Source: Diorhabda sublineata
Taxonomy: Eukaryota; Arthropoda; Insecta; Coleoptera; Chrysomelidae
Direction of reading: 5' to 3'
NCBI RefSeq assembly: GCF_026230105.1
Contig: NC_079474.1
Coordinates: 39,632,294 to 39,696,293, forward strand
Length of the DNA stretch: 64,000 nucleotides
The position numbers were made by a program, and so were the translations under genes. The notes under the pieces were generated by a model. The model saw only the letters and a program-made list of their open reading frames with translations. It did no database searches and was not told the DNA's origin. This document shows positions 12,170-24,805 of this stretch, in pieces (the first letter of the stretch is position 1; each line of letters begins with the position of its first letter).

Positions 12170-13200
12170 TAATTGCCTATCTGATACGTGTGAGCATTAA
12201 CATGATATACGCAATGTCTGATTCAATTCGTTGATCAGGAAAATTTTTATTGATCAAAAGAATATCCACGAATTATGTTGAGTGGTACATTGCGTATAGC
12301 GTTTTAACAAGAACTTAATTCTAGTAGATTGAGTCTTTACCACAAAAACCTCTATAACAAGCTCTTATTTAATTTATTGAGCCTTCAATTCCGAACATCA
12401 AATTAACGTTTATTTCAAGTTGATTAAAAATTGAAAATTAATTATAAAATTAAGAATTATCTCCTTTTATCGATTTATAAAACACACAAGTTTTTGTCAA
12501 TTATTTTTGGCAGAAAAACTTCACTACACCAGTCATATTTCCGCAATATTCAAAGATTCTTTTGCAAGATTTTTTCGTGAAAGATGATTTTTAAATGAAC
12601 TTTTAATTCTTTTCTATAGTTGGGCTTGGATAAAGACGAGGTAGTCTATGATAGTTTGATGCTTTTAACCAGATAGAAGTCTATGTAATTTTTAATGTTG
12701 ATTATATACATAAAATAATGGTTCACACTTTCAAATTTATGCATTAATGATAATTATTTTTATAATAATAATAATAATAAATATAGTAAATGATAGTAAT
12801 TATATATCAATAATAATATGTATAATGATAAATAAACTTCTTATATCACTAAATAAGTCCCAAATACTGAAAACAAAGTTGATAACTCTCAAAAACCTAC
12901 TCTGGATTTAGATTTATTCGGAATCAATTTTTAGTAAGTAGATAGTTGATAAATTAACTCATAAAAATAAGTTTCTTCCCTCCCTTAAAATCATCGTCAT
13001 GATGCAAATTAGTCATTTTCAGTACTAATAAATTCAAGGTACAACGTACTTCCTCCAACTTTATAAAGATTTTACTGAATGAATAATGAATCAATTACTA
13101 GCTCCTGATATTTTATAATAAATATCATATCAAAATTTAAGAATACCAATAATGATGACTAAATTAAAATTAGTAATGTGAGAGCCAAAATTAAAAAAGA
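12170..13200. other. AT-rich stretch with (ATA/TAA) microsatellite
   Basis: A short (TAA)n tract lies at about 12761-12782. No gene seen. Confidence 0.5.
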
Positions 13201-13246
13201 TTTACGTCGAAGTCATTATAACTAGATGGGAAACGTAGGACAACAG

Positions 13247-13330
13247 CTAGCAGTTGATTCTAAGAAGTTTTGGTCCTATCTGGAAACCAATAAGAAAATT
13301 ACCAACCGACTTACATATTCTATAAAAGCG
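13247..13330 (+). pseudogene. Non-LTR retroelement linker fragment
   Basis: VDSKKFWSYLETNKKITN resembles the (N/D)PK.FW.Y...K block between endonuclease and RT in jockey/CR1-type elements. It is probably the 5' part of the same plus-strand copy whose RT end is at 14513-14800. Confidence 0.55.
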
Positions 13331-13482
13331 AACCTCTTGACAAATTTAATTCTAATACAAATACGTGTTAACCTTCTTTTACAGAATCTGAAGTTTTAAC
13401 TAGACTCTAAAAATTAAAATTTTTCATCTAGTTGTGCATGTCTACTACGAGACAGTGCGTCAGTTCTGGCAATACCATTGGA

Positions 13483-14330
13483 TTAATTATTCAATTTCTC
13501 GTTAAAATATGGTGATTTCTGTTTTCTATTCCATACGCTTCTAGATATAGTGCTCAGTATTCCCTCACACGTCGAGAGAATGTAGATTGAGATTTCGTCT
13601 CCTGTGCAACAAAATCTGACAGGATGATCATCTTCTATTTGCGATAGTTCCTCTGTAATATGGACTAGACATATTTTTAATTGCATAAATGTCTGCTTTA
13701 AAAATGCTTGATATGTTGCCCAGGCTTTCAGAGTATTTAGTTCTGGTCCTGTACAACCCTATTCCAGTTCTGTCGCCTACTGCTTTATATCTGTCTATCA
13801 CCATTCTATCACCATTCAATGGCATTTCTGCTCATTTCTTGTATGGTGTTTTGATCATACTCATTTCTACAATTTAGAATTGAGGCCAGTTTTCTGTAGA
13901 AGCTAAACTTTTTCGATGCATCAGGTTTGGGAATTGTTTAGAGACGGTTTTTAGTTGGTGATTCAGTCTCTAAACATTCTGTGTGATATTTTATCTCACC
14001 GGTACTATGTGGAGAGATGGAAGATTCAGAATCACTTCTAGTTCAGCTGTGATTTTATGGCTCCGGTTGCACATATGAAAGTCAATCTTTGTACTTTTAA
14101 TAGGTTGTTCCTCGTGGTATTCAGACTAGCTCTAGTACCTCAATCTACTGCTCCATATGGGATGATTGGTCTCACAATTGCCGTGTACATCCACAGTAGG
14201 ATCTTTGATTACAACCCCATTTCCTCCTTGCGAAGCTTCTACACACCATCAGGGCTTTTGTGGCTTTATTGATTATCTCCTTTTCGTGTTTAGCAGCACA
14301 ATTAGCTAACGTATAGAAGTTGATTAGATC
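13483..14330 (-). pseudogene. Non-LTR element with RNase H domain (I/R1-like), remnant
   Basis: Minus strand: WMYTAIVRPIIPYGA and TRNNLLKVQRLTFICATGAI are the end of the RT region (usually W.YT...RP...YGa.vW...KLqRla.l.iTGa). After a gap, YKAVGDRTGIGLYRTRTKYSE and SSIFKADIYAI match an RNase H start (TDGSK...GTG.Gvy...t....l....tiFQAEi.AI). Stops and frameshifts. A related but separate copy lies at 40.1-40.6 kb. Confidence 0.75.
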
Positions 14331-14512
14331 TAGATAGAGTTGGCCAAGGCTTTCTAACGGTTATATCATAGTATCACAAATTTATGAGGCCATATCTGAT
14401 GATAGAAAACTTACATTCTAATATATGTATGCATATGATATAAAACTATATAAGTCTATAGCAACAATTGGTGATTATCATTTACTTCAATCTGACAAAA
14501 TATGATACCTTA

Positions 14513-14800
14513 TCTTTCACTAGGAAACTCAATCCTATTCAATTCAATCATCGCATTTCTAATAATGTCCTTAAAAGATCTGAAAGAATCAAAAATCTTG
14601 TCATATTTGATGGTTAATTAAACCCTGTTGAGCATATAGATATTATTCCTTTAGTGGAGCCTTTAGGAACTTTAGTTTCATACTGAGAAACTCTAAGCAG
14701 TACGGAGACTTACAGAACTTGAAACAGCTTGTAACATAGGTACGATAGATTTCCACAACTACAATAATGAGAGACGGATTCAAAGAGAAGCAAAAACTGT
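14513..14800 (+). pseudogene. Non-LTR reverse transcriptase, post-palm fragment
   Basis: FTRKLNPIQFNHRISNNVLK and RSERIKNLVIFDG match the region after the RT palm (kT..ltf.r...pi.f.Y.i....L.r....kdLGv.fD). FRNFSFILRNSKQYGD follows, as in GF..R......d. Stops in between. The opposite-strand RNase H remnant at 13.5-14.3 kb lies between this piece and the linker piece at 13.25 kb. Confidence 0.65.
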
Positions 14801-14829
14801 TTTAAAAACTCTTAAAGAAATCAACAGAT

Positions 14830-17800
14830 TATTCAAATTCAAGCCATAAATATCAGATACTACAAAAGAAAAATAAGCAGAAAACTGATGCTTAAAGTGT
14901 TGTATCCGCATGGTCCCTCATAGAGCAGATCCCAAGTAATGACATAAAAGGAAATTTTGAGATATCGTTTTGGAACATGATGTCTTTATTAGTGTAGATA
15001 ACCGCAAAAAATGGTGTGAAAAATAATAAGAAATAATGATTAACAATGAGTAGTAGGCAAAACTGTTTATTTCTGCATTAAGAAAAAGCACAAAATATTT
15101 GATATCAATATATCTCATTCCAAATACTCAAATACTCGTATAACTTTTGTTAAACCCTTACTAATCATCTCAAACATGACCAATCCCACCGTTAATCATT
15201 TTCTTATCCAACTTTAGTAGATATTCTATCCGTAAGAAGGAATTTATTGAAATCAAATCTGGAAATCGAGCTGGAAATTTAATCGATTCTCACTTTCTCA
15301 CATTTACCGAGCTGGAAATATTCGGTCGAGGAACATTGTTTAGGTGGGAATGCCGAAACTATATCTTATTTGGTGTTATGAATTATTACATTAGCAACTG
15401 CTAAAGCATACATCAAACACTAATAACGTTCATTTGCATCTATTGTTCTCAATATAATATTTCATGCATTTCTATTGAACGAACCGTGAAAAGTTTTCCG
15501 GCGAGTATTGGGAAAAGTAGAGCAGCTCAGTGAATAGAGTTTGCTATAGACTTGTTTCTATTTCAATCTCACATGGGGCTAAGTAACTCTAGTCTACTGC
15601 CCCTTTTACTTCGAAGCACTCGTCTTACCTCTGCGTATAGATATCTCATTCAGTCGAGTTGAATAGTTCCAACTAAATCAATTTTACTATTCGGTTTTGA
15701 AATTTGAAATATAAATATGAAGGCATATGAAAAGATGATATCTATTTGATTTCAATTGGCAGGTGAGTCCCTGCATTGCATTGAGCCCTGCTGTTTAGTC
15801 CGAGTAAATATCTAACAGCTCTCTTTTCTAGTTTGAAGATTCGCCCAAATTGAGTCGTACTCAATAAGGGCATAATAGACTGTTATTGAGGTGGATAAGT
15901 TAAGTTCTTTGGAAACTGATCTCAGCGCAAAGCAGGAGGAGCTTAATTTTCCAGATAAAGCGGCAATAAGCCCTAAAAATTTCACAGAATCAAGGATGTC
16001 AATGGATTTAATAAAAAAGGCTGCAATATATTTTTATGCGATAAAATTTTGGTTTTAGAGAGGTTGAGACAGTAAAGATTAGAATCGCACCATGATTTTT
16101 ATGTTTATGTAGCAGCATGCAATACAGAAATAAAACATGATCTGAGTGAATTAGAACAAAAAATTTCAAACTTAGAATCTACCTACAACCAACACCGACA
16201 ACTACAGACACTATCCTCTCTGCAATAACTGATTTTATAGAAAACTAATTTTTTTATACTGCAAAGTGAGACAATTTGCAAAGTACTATCGATGTAATCA
16301 ATTTGTTACCTTTGGTCGATACACAATGGATAAATATTTATTACAAATTTTTGAATAAGAATGTTCGGAAAGTTTCCAGCTGTTAGATTTCTAGACAACA
16401 AAAGGATTCCAAAATAAATGGAATTTCTACTTCAAGACTATAAAGAAACTCATTCACACACTACCAAGGCGTGTGTTTCCCATTGTGAGATTCCCATGAG
16501 ATCATGCCACGCGGTGAAAAAGTGGAAAGAGCTGAATGAAAATCAATAGAGGAACTAGTGTTTTTATTAGCAATAAAGAATTTTCTCAAACTGCCAAGTT
16601 GAAAAAACAGTACTATTTTCTTTTCGACATTTCCTCTTGATGAAAATTGTATTATTCTATTTACAATACTAATTATATTACAGCTCTATTAATAATATTT
16701 TCCAAATCGACTGTTATTGGTTAATGCTCAATTTATATAGAAGGTATGACTATAAAAGTCGTTGAATTATTCAACTTGGAACAAAACGAATAAGATAACG
16801 TAAAATTTAAATTGATGTACTCCAAAGTACGGCCTTCAGCTAGCAACTTAATCCAACGTTGAATCCCATGCCAAAGCCAGCAGTCATTTGGTACCGTATC
16901 TGGTAGATAAGATGACGGGGAGACTTTGATGCAGGCGAAACTTGGAACAAAAACAACTTGTAGTATGTCGTATTGACATGTATGATAAAAATCCATTGGC
17001 TCAATTGTCAGGTCTCTTCCTTCGCACTCTCTTTCACCCAGTATTTTATACTGAATATCCTTCTTCGTTTAAGTTTAGTTTTGGTTTCGTTTTGCTTTGG
17101 ATTTGTTTTTAGTGTTGTTCTCTCTGTTGTCTATTTTACTCTTTCAACTTTTTCTTCAACTACTCAATATCCACCTCAGATTTTAATAAGACTATAAATT
17201 TATTTCTAACATTTTCTAACTAGATAACAGCTAGCATAGGGAAAATGTTATCCAACATTGCTTTTGGGGTCTCCTCATCAGTTTCATCTGTAGTTCATGG
17301 ATTACATTTACCACTATTTTAGCCAATGCTAAAAATTTCGATAGTCTTATCCACTGATGTAATATTAAATAGAGTTTTGCTACCTTTCATAGTTATTATA
17401 TGCCCAAGTTTGTTGTTTAATTGCAGTCCAGTTGTCGCAAAATTTTCGACACAAAAACTTCTTGCAATAAGTTAAAATATTGTAGACTATCTTCTTGCTC
17501 CCGATCTGTGTTTAAATACTGGCATAGCTTCAGTTATTTAACTAGCTTGTGTAGGGATAGAAGATCGTTGAAAAGTGATCTGACGTCACAATCGGTGCTG
17601 AATTATTTGTTGATATTCAGTTGGCGTATAATCCTGAGTGTTTTAGACTGTTAATTGAGTGTAAAAATTTAATTTATTTCGACAAGTAAGTTTGTTAAGC
17701 AAAACTGAATTCATTTATATTTGATACCGGAGATGTCGACAAATTGTCCACTAAAATTAAAGGAAAAAAAAGAAGTCATCCCACTTAAAATAATGTTAGA

Positions 17801-18540
17801 TTATTACAACAGAATAAGCATAAGAATAAACTTCCACAACCATCAAGCTCAAAAAAATGGGAATCTGAAAAGAAAAAGCAGTGATAATCGTGAAGAGAGT
17901 AAATCAAAGAACTTGAAAAAATTTTTAAATGAAGAATGGATTCTTAAAATATTCTACAATTTTATATTAGTACTCGTATGTAAGTACTAACAATACGAAT
18001 GCTTGTTATTATTATTGGTATTTTTAGGTTTAAATTCTTTCACATGTAAGCATTTAAAATATTGCTGGTTATTCTAATTATGAATTTTAATATGTTTTTT
18101 AATAAATACTTAACAACCAATTACTCCATGTCTCCATTTCATTTATAAAAATAATTTCTTGGTTTGAAGTTGTTGGAAACACATTTAAACCTCGATTCCA
18201 ACTTCAAGCTCATAATGACAATATATTTATTTATATAACTAAAATAATAAATATACTTATAGTTAGATTCAATTTGCATAAACAAAATAGCTCTAAAATC
18301 TCAAGAATTACGATATAAGGCATAAGACATGGGCGCACTCTCTGCAGAGCACTTATGGTGACGTAACATTCGATTTGATCTTGTAAATGATTTGGAGAAC
18401 TGAGCAATCTTTTGTGTCTATAATCATTGCTCTTACCGCACTTAGTATTCATCCTTTGGTTCAACTACATCGAGTTGATCTCCTCTTACATCATAAAGAA
18501 AACAACAAATGTTCACTATTTATACCGCATGCATATTTAC
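14830..18540. other. Non-coding; a few unassigned reading frames
   Basis: Reading frames at 16733-16996 (minus), 17421-17654 and 17721-17990 (plus) show no recognised motif and are AT-driven or low-complexity (Lys/Asn-rich in the last). No splice-supported gene seen. Confidence 0.35.
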
Positions 18541-20097
18541 CATGTGTCCTGATTTGCTGAAAATTGGCAGAGACGTAGAATACATCATTATAAATGAAAT
18601 GTCAAAAATCCCCTTCTACAAGTACAAAACTAAGGTTTTTCCTTTTTTCTCGAAAACGGTATTATCGTGAAAATAGATTATACGAAAGTTGTAGATCATA
18701 TAATTATCTACAAAAATTGTCCAGTCACTTTTCTCTTACGATTCATTCGACCATTAATGAGATATCGCGATTTTAATCACTAGAAAATTTATATTTTACA
18801 TAATATGCACATACTTCCGCACCACCAATGAGGTAATGTGCTTTAGGCATTTTTTTAACGTGGCTTCCCCAGTAGATATCCTCCCCGATCTATTGTAATA
18901 AAGAAAGTTTGATCAGATCATATCCTATTGATTGAAAGAATGGTAATATTGCTAAAGATCAAAGTGGAATAGGTTGTTTTCTTCTTCATGTTATTATATT
19001 AGATAATTGTCTAATTCTACTTCGACAATTATTTCTTAGACTTCATTTTCTTCTTCTTGCACAATTTCTGTTCGCTGTTTTAAGGATGCTTCAATTGTTT
19101 CTTCATTAATATCATAAATATCTTCATCTGTTGTATTTGTTTCGATATTGTAGCAAGTGTGACCCCGACAATTGATGCATATTGGTGGACAAAATAATCC
19201 TACTTTTTAACAGCCACTCTTGTTAGTACAATTCGTCTTGTATTTACAAAAAATAGTATTAAGCATTTTTTCTGGAGCATGCGGGAGAAAAGTTTGAATT
19301 GGTTCCAAATAATTATTTGTTAATTTCCAACCCCATCCTTTTGCATTTAGCTCATAGCTCATTGCGTAGCCACACTTGAACTTGATGATACACTCGTGTG
19401 TATCATCAAGTGTACAAATGAATGTTGAAAAGCAGAAGCAGATGTTGGAGGCAGACAAGACAACTGTACTGTTTTATTGTTCCATGCAGATTTCACAAAT
19501 CTCAAATATCTATATTTGTCTATGGAATAATTTTTTTGGAGTTGCAAGAAGAAAACGAATTCCATTTGTAATGATGTCGTGTGGAGAAGAGTCAATCTTT
19601 GTAAATACTTCTGCGCAATCAATTAAATCATTAAGTTTATCGAACAATTTAAATACTAATATTTTACCTCTTTTAAAAATTGCATGTAAAAATGACAGTT
19701 GAATTTAAACTAGGAAATTAGGAACTGACAGTATAGTCTTATTTCTAAATTACTCATTCAATTTTCAAGTTTTATGGTTTAAGTAACACAAACCAATAGT
19801 TTCTTAGTTTCATTTATATTGAACGTTCGATGACGTGTACGCATTTTAGTGCGAATTATGTATTTTATGAATTTTCTAATGATTAAAACCGCGATATCTC
19901 ACGAATGGTGAGTCGTAATAGAAAAAGTGATTATATGATATACAAGTTTTGTCTAAGCTATTTTCACAATAATACAGTTTTCAATAAAATTTTTTGCAGA
20001 AGTAGAATCGAAGGGGATTTTGGACATTCCATTTATAATAATGTATTCAACGTTTCGACCAATGTTCAGCTCTGTGCGAATTTTGACTAAGTTATGA
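18541..20097. mobile_element. 1.55 kb element with about 270 bp terminal inverted repeats
   Basis: Left arm 18541-18810 and right arm about 19830-20097 are inverted copies. Shared blocks are tacatcattataaatg / cattataaatgg-type, aaaatccccttc, attgtgaaaatag, gagatatcgcg-ttttaatca and ttagaaaatt. Imperfect pairing shows age. Inside lies only the minus-strand cysteine-rich pseudogene, so this looks like an autonomous or cargo-carrying TIR element. Superfamily not determined; no DDE motif was recognised. Confidence 0.75.
19147..19702 (-). pseudogene. Cysteine-rich protein common in insect repeats, decayed
   Basis: Minus strand: NNKTVQLSCLPPTSASAFQHS (the usual form has LPPT...A..QHS), then a frameshift, then NAKGWGWKLTNNYLEPIQT, LPHAPEKMLNTIFCKYKTNC, TNKSGC-stop-KVGLFCPPICINC and GHTCYN. 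The spaced Cys residues (C-x3-4-C, C-x3-C, C-x2-C) look like a zinc-binding cluster. I know the same order (LPPT, GW.L..., P.PE.LL..I.C.C...C) from uncharacterised insect proteins in multicopy families. Function unknown. A short palindrome near 19385-19405 (actcgtgtgta / tcatcaagtg) disrupts the middle. Confidence 0.65.
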
Positions 20098-20099
20098 TT

Positions 20100-20800
20100 T
20101 ATTTTTGTTTATTTTTACTGGATATTATATATTATAAGAATTTCTAGGGTATTGATTAATAATTTCTCAATTTACATACTTATCAACCAAAAAACTGGTT
20201 GTATTTACGTAGAAGTAACATTACTGTTGCAAGCCAACCAATCTATGACAAACTGCGCGATATTTATTTGCAACGATTAAAACTGTTCACCATCTAACCC
20301 GATTCACCATCTTACTCGGTGTTACCCTACATCTTCATTTATCGAAACCTACGACATTTCTGTTAATTCTCTGTTTTTTTCTTTCGGATTTGATATTTTC
20401 TAATTATTACCTTGCAGTAAGCTTTTCACTGATGGATTACTTTCGAGGCCTTAACATAATTATGTTCAAAAGATTATTCTCCAAATTTCAACGAAACATG
20501 TTATTACAAATTTAGAAATTATTTTTAGGAACATTTTGCATGAATAAATTTAATTCGGCTGAAAATAAACACCTCTGCGCCTCTAATACAGATTAAAATT
20601 AATTAATTACAAAAGTTATGACACGCTAAATACCGTCGGATAAAAAACATCGGATAATATGTACCACGACACGTTTATTAATAATTATATTGTATACCAC
20701 AAAAAATTTTTATTATTAATGTCGAAGGGTCTATAATACAAAAGTTTAGAGAGTATCTTAAGCCAGTCTATACTTTTTCACTACTGCTTAAATACTAATT
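20100..20800. other. Non-coding AT-rich stretch
   Basis: Nothing recognised. Confidence 0.35.
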
Positions 20801-20802
20801 GT

Positions 20803-21640
20803 TCAGGAGAAATCCTTTTCAAATTGATGATATGAATGCCTGTTGCCATGGGGTAACCCGTACCATATGGTTTAAACCAAATTTGATTAAACCATTGCAA
20901 GAAATTGTTATTTTTCAACTGGAAAATTTCTTTTATATTTTCTATTCAAATACAAATAAGAAAGCTTCTATGACTTTTCACGATTAAGTTGATATTTTCA
21001 AAGATATGAATTTTTAAAAGTTGGAAATATCTCGAATTTGGGTACTTTTGATCCATGAAAAATATATTAAAAAAAAATAAAATAGTAATAAAATTCCTTT
21101 TCTGAATTCTTTATATTATAGTTAATAATATTTCTAATAAATATTAAAAAAAAGTCATTGCTTATACTTATTGCTTTTTAATTGTTGGACAAATGTCAGC
21201 GTCGTAGAATTGATTCATGTTGCGAGGGACAGAGACGGATTTAAAAAAGTGATCGCCAACCTTCAATGATAAGACGACATGAGAAGAAGAAGCATAAAAG
21301 GTAAACGACGTACACCTGAAAACGCGCGAAATTAACAATCAAAAAACAGGTCTAAACAATGAAATTTGTTTAAATCAATATTAGGAATTTCATCAACCAT
21401 TTATTAAGATTGAAAAAAAATATTATTTCTATTAAATATATTTTTCATGGGTCAAAAGTACCCAAATTTTTCGAACCGTGAAAAGTCATAGGACCTTTTT
21501 TTGTATTTCAATAAAGAATATAAAAAAATTTGCCCGGTTTAAAACAATATGGCACGGGGTTGCCCCAAGAAAACATGGATTTATATCATCAATTTGAAGC
21601 GGATCGCATAAAAAAATTGAGGTGAAATAGTTTTCAGTAC
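20803..21640. mobile_element. Inverted-repeat element enclosing a retroelement tail
   Basis: The left arm (20803-21080) pairs with 21405-21640. Shared blocks are caaattgatgatat, atggggtaacccgtaccata / ggggcaacccc-tgccata, ctatgacttttcacg and tttgggtacttttga. The pair encloses about 300 bp with a non-LTR RT tail at 21190-21300. The arms differ by several deletions. Confidence 0.7.
21190..21300 (+). pseudogene. Non-LTR RT C-terminal tail
   Basis: VARDRDGFKKVIANLQ, two stops, then DDMRRRS. This is the very end of the same insect endonuclease/RT class as at 8.7 kb and 34.0 kb (usually QDRD.WR..VANL...RRRR). Confidence 0.65.
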
Positions 21641-24600
21641 TCATGCGCCGTCTCCTCCTGGACTATTTTTCAATAAATATCTTCTCCAAAAACATTATTT
21701 GAATCATAGTTATATTAAGAAGATAGAATGATGAAATGATAGATGAGTCACAAACTACATGAATTTGATTCAAGAAGATATTGCAACAAAACTATTAAAG
21801 AAAAGTATTGCTTTTTGATATATGTTTTGTTGATAAACAACGATATCGAGAATCTTTCATCAATTATGAAAGAATGATAAATCCACGTCTAATTTCAATT
21901 ATGTATATTTATAATAAGGAAGTATGAATCATTTCAAATATTTATAGATTTCTATCGGGATGATTGAGGAGATTTTTTTACCAAATGTCACCAATATGCT
22001 TGTTTTTTTATATATAATCGTTTTTTGTTGAAGCACGCTTTCCTTCGCATGACATATTGCTTGTGAGTAGCTAGTCACGAATAATTATTATCAACAAATA
22101 TACCTAACAATTATCAATTATTAAAGGATATAACGGATTTAGAGTTGAATAGAACAATAGTTTTTTCAACTAATTATCCATTCAATTCATGATATGAAAT
22201 AAACGTTTATGATTGAGTTTTAATATTTAGTATCTAATTAATATTAAAGAGGACGAAGTCGCCAAAACAATTCATATGTATTGAATGACTTATAATATAT
22301 ACTTAAAAATAAAAAACAAATTGAAATAACGCCTTGTCTAACATTAATTCAACTGATTGCCAAAATATATCTAACATTTCAAAAACAAACTTGGTAACTT
22401 GAAGCTATAAAAACAATCAAGTGATTGTTCTATTTGTTCTATGTAGAATTGAAGGACCTTCTATAATTTTAATTTGGTTTTATTCATAATTAAACAATTA
22501 AACAAATCCATGTATTATTAATATCAAATTTTTATATTGAAATATATTTGTCTATCTATCATATCAATATATAGTCTAGGGATGTCTCCTCGAAAAAGTT
22601 TTAACAAAGTTATCAAATGTCTTCAATATTAAATTTGAATACGAGTAGTATCCAAATCGCCCTAATAAAATAATAAAAGTTACTAGCTATCCTGTCAAAT
22701 TTAATGGTACGCTCTTCTTGTAAATTCTTAATCTTTTCAATCTTCGAAATAGAAAAATCCAATTGCGTGCAATTTCATTTTGAGAGAGCGTTGAAGACTG
22801 GCAGAACTGATGAAAAATCTATAACGTCGGGCTTAAACTAAATGTCGAATAGCAGTTATGTACATATTATCTATCTATGGAATATTAGAATAGATTTTTG
22901 AGAATATCATTTTTAAGAAGAGTATTTTGTAATAATTGACTCGAAATTAGTTTACAGAATCTCATAAAATACCCTTTTCAATCTTTTCCAAAAATTATCT
23001 TAAAAACGCAATGCATATATTCCATTGGTTAAATCCATGACTTGATGCTTATCTGAAAGAGCTTCTCGCAAGTTTTCTCAATGACAATATCATATCAAAA
23101 TGTTTACCCTATATGACGTCTTTTAGTTTCACTAGAAACCACATTGTGTTGAATGCGGATGTGAATGGACATGTGGCAAAAAATCTCATGAATAAAAATC
23201 GTTTTGTGTCTCCGTGCATTATTAAAATAAAGAAGGACACCATTGGTCCATTTAACAGCACTCTTTAATTCACATATCACTTGTTAAATATTCCAGTACG
23301 TCAATCACCGATTATAATGAACCAATTTGTCCACTTTTTCCACATCTTTTTATTGTTCTTTGTTATCAACTGATTGATTTCTACTTTCAAGGCTTAAACT
23401 GCTCAGCTTCCAGCCTCTATGTTGAGTCTACGTTAGTCTTACGAAATTATTTTCCAATCCTGTTCATTTGATTTATTATTACTAATCTCCCTACTAACTT
23501 AACTTAACTTAATATTAACAATTCGATTCCTTAATTGCTCGCAACTTTTACTTAAAAACTGAGCTAAAGTGATTATTGTAACAAGAAGTATGTTGTATAT
23601 AGTTGATGGTATAGAGTATAGAATGAATTAAATAAGGATGAAGGACCAATTTCTCGCTCTCTACTATGTAATTCTTTGGATGAAGAGTAAAAAAAATTGT
23701 TCCGCCAGAGTCAGTTCTATCACTAGTATTCTATCCCTCGTTATTATTCTATTTTTTGCGAAGACTTGCTTTGTGTTATATCGTAACAAATAAATTCAGT
23801 TGAAATGATTGCTAAATTCAATTTTGTGTTTAAAAAAATTATTGTTCTATTCTGCAAATTATACTTTTCAATATTTTTCAATTTTTCACAAATTTCAGAA
23901 AATGCACAGGTACTGTATTTACATACATAATAGAAGAAAATTTTTTGGATTGGTTAGCTGGATTTTTATTAAAATAGTTGATTATCACTTCAAAGATATA
24001 ACCAAAGATGATTTGAACACAACAAAAATGCGCAGTCGCAAACTTTAAAAGGCAGTATATAAAGAAATGGGGAATTTCGATATTCGAAAAAACTGTTTGT
24101 ATTACTGAAAACATGTGACTGAACATAACTGCGCTAGATAATCTCTTATTCTCTAATCTGAAGAGAATTTGTATTTACTCTTTCTTAATTACCATATCAA
24201 CTTAACTATACTACTAACACTAGTTACATATTAATTATCATAGCTCTATTACTACTGGTACTACTACACCCATGAATATTGCTCTCAATTATAAAGAAGA
24301 AAAAATAATGGGCAGATATATAATTTCTATTTTTCAATATATTCTTCATTGGAGTCCGTGTCTCTGCAAACTACTGAATAGTTGAAATGAAATGAAGTGC
24401 TCTTTAAATTTTTGTGAGCTTGGGGTGTCGAATGTGGCGGATGCTCAACTAATACAAAACCTACATGAGCTATTACGGCTCTTGCAATGGCGGACTTTAG
24501 GACTGTGTGCGTTACTCTGATACACGAGAACACTTTTGTGCAGCTTCTCCGGTATTTTTCTTTTATGGCCTTCTTTAATTTTGAAACTTAATTGGTATTA

Positions 24601-24800
24601 TCAGCACCTGAGATTGTGGCTTATTTTAGACTCCTCATTGTTACTAATCTTACTAAATTTTCTTATCTTGTCAATTCTGCGTTAGAAGATGACTGCAAAT
24701 ATCTTTTCGAGTTTGCTTTTGTTGCCATAGTTCAAAAAAATTTTTCATGTTCACTTTAGCAGTAAGTGTGTATTGTAACGTGTTTCGTATTTATTTACAC
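21641..24800. other. Long AT-rich non-coding stretch
   Basis: No gene, exon or repeat boundary recognised. The overlapping short frames at 23809-24126 are AT-driven. A cttaacttaactta run occurs near 23500. Confidence 0.4.
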
Positions 24801-24805
24801 TCTTT

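Noticed and set aside
12761..12790. Possible CRISPR-like repetition
   Set aside because: It is a simple TAA microsatellite in a eukaryotic genome.
16733..16996. Minus-strand frame with DTVPNDCWLWHG
   Set aside because: Could be a shadow of an old repeat on the plus strand, but no family could be named and no second motif confirms it.
18231..18464. 77-codon minus-strand frame
   Set aside because: No motif, no splice support and no homology I can name.
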